DNA of 64,000 bases from assembly GCA_963840565.1 (NCBI GenBank), contig CAWIZH010000002.1, positions 186,001-250,000 of the forward strand. The letters run 5' to 3'. A program made the translations under genes and the position numbers. This DNA is from VRUE01 sp963840565. GTDB taxonomy: Bacteria > Actinomycetota > Thermoleophilia > Solirubrobacterales > 70-9. Numbering within the stretch: position 1 is the first letter of the stretch; each line of letters begins with the position of its first letter. Of this stretch, positions 63,284 through 64,000 are shown one piece after another. The notes below the pieces were generated by a model that was given only the letters and a program-made list of their open reading frames with translations, searched no databases and was not told the DNA's origin.

Positions 63284-64000
63284 CTAAGGAGTCGAGGCCG
63301 CCTCGCTGAGCGGCGTAGCCCCCGGCTCGCCGAAGACGCGGGCGAGGACGATGCTTAGCTCGTAGAGGGCGATCAGCGGGGCTGTCTCCAGGAGCATTGA
63401 GACCGGGTCGACTCCCGGCAGGGCGGCGGCAACGACGGCGCAGCCGAGGTAGGCGTAGCGGCGGTTCTGCTGCAGCTGGCGCACCTTGACAATGCCGAGG
63501 CGGGTCACGGCGAGGATCCCGACCGGGACCTGGAAGACGACGCCGCAGGCGAGCAGGGTGCTGGCGAAGAAGCTGTAGTACTCCTTGGCGCGCACCTGGA
63601 TGTTGAACTGTGAGTCGTTGAAGTTGAGCAGGAACTTGGTCGCGGCTGGCAGCACGACGACGTAGCCGAAAGCGATCCCGGCGATGAAGAGGACCGGGAT
63701 CAAGAGCAGCAGCGGCATGATCGTGCGCCGCTGGTGGTCGCTGAAGGCCGGCAGCAGGTAGGCGTAGGCCTGGTAGAGGATGATCGGCAGCGAGAGGATG
63801 ATCGCCCCGTAGGCGGCGACGGTCATCGTCGTCGTGAACGGCTCGCTGATTCCGAAGGTGATCAGCTTGTCGTGATTTGAGGGAAGCGGCCCGCTTGCCA
63901 GTTCGAGCAGCAGGTGGTTCTGCCAGAAGCAGAGCGCCAGGGCGACGCCGAAGACCGTGATTGAAACGATGATGCGCGCGCGCAGCTCGTCGAGGTGCTC
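63284..64000 (-). CDS. tatC: Twin-arginine translocase subunit TatC (partial at window edge)
   Basis: The frame is open to the last base of the window and begins EHLDELRARIIVSITVFGVA, the conserved TatC N-terminal motif, so only a few residues are missing. Further signatures: PFTTTMTVAAYGAIILSLPI, YQAYAYLLPAFSDHQRR (FxxPxL/GL helix with cytosolic loop), YYSFFASTLLACGVVFQVPV and RRYAYLGCAVVAAALPGVDP. Six membrane helices. TatC recognises Tat signal peptides, relevant for the Tat-like sulfatase in the window. Confidence 0.92.
   Translation of the reverse strand, partial: EHLDELRARIIVSITVFGVALALCFWQNHLLLELASGPLPSNHDKLITFGISEPFTTTMTVAAYGAIILSLPIILYQAYAYLLPAFSDHQRRTIMPLLLLIPVLFIAGIAFGYVVVLPAATKFLLNFNDSQFNIQVRAKEYYSFFASTLLACGVVFQVPVGILAVTRLGIVKVRQLQQNRRYAYLGCAVVAAALPGVDPVSMLLETAPLIALYELSIVLARVFGEPGATPLSEAASTP

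Overview
The window is about 64 kb of very GC-rich DNA with gene content typical of a soil actinobacterium. I infer the class Thermoleophilia (Solirubrobacterales-like) from four things: a membrane protein with a C-terminal DUF2510-like tail, secreted proteins with AYFT-type signal sequences, a Gram-positive type SOS box (CGAACATATGTTCG), and a palindromic AATTAGGT/ACCTAATT box in front of an iron ABC operon. No rRNA, tRNA, CRISPR array, transposase or integrase was seen. Both ends are inside genes: a metallo-beta-lactamase fold hydrolase on the left and tatC on the right.

Layout. 0-4.9 kb: MBL hydrolase, a secreted protein divergent from an RTX-repeat protein, an acetyltransferase and an NTF2-like protein. 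4.9-12.7 kb: a three-gene locus I consider the best candidate for an undescribed system, probably anti-phage or self-surveillance. It has a CorA-like membrane protein whose GMN signature is GAN, divergent from a ~1,745-residue protein with one active and one degenerate P-loop ATPase module. That gene overlaps a gene for a 390-residue protein ending in a HEPN ribonuclease motif (RNAIAH). 12.7-19.2 kb: an acylphosphatase-LigD phosphoesterase fusion, a VOC protein, a membrane protein, a TetR/glycosyltransferase/P450 operon and an SDR. 19.2-23.6 kb: a secreted FGE-fold protein, a beta-propeller and a sulfatase. 23.6-26 kb: a two-gene unit of unknown function with peptidase-like motifs. 26-35 kb: redox enzymes, an NhaA-DsbA fusion, Lon, HxlR, a probable modification-dependent restriction enzyme with its own operator, and a MarR/MFS pair.

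35-42 kb: YihY, then an operon of three secreted AYFT-type proteins, one with six Ig-like repeats, all broken by many indels. 42-49.5 kb: hemerythrin, a YegP-like gene behind an SOS box, an aldo/keto reductase-cupin pair, a DUF347 membrane protein and an iron(III) ABC transporter operon. 49.6-56.4 kb: a two-component system (indels), a second DUF347 paralogue, glnK-amtB, an ECF sigma/anti-sigma pair and DoxX. 56.4-64 kb: nitronate monooxygenase, TrmO-like, a reductase followed by NAD-formate dehydrogenase and a class III-like alcohol dehydrogenase (formaldehyde to CO2), an HTH regulator, two small proteins and tatC.

Sequence quality. Many single-base slips break otherwise conserved genes (MFS, the three secreted proteins, response regulator, kinase, amtB 5' end, DoxX, SDR). 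They are more easily explained as assembly or sequencing indels than as decay, because the reading resumes cleanly in another frame with conserved residues. Genes labelled pseudogene for this reason may be intact in the organism.
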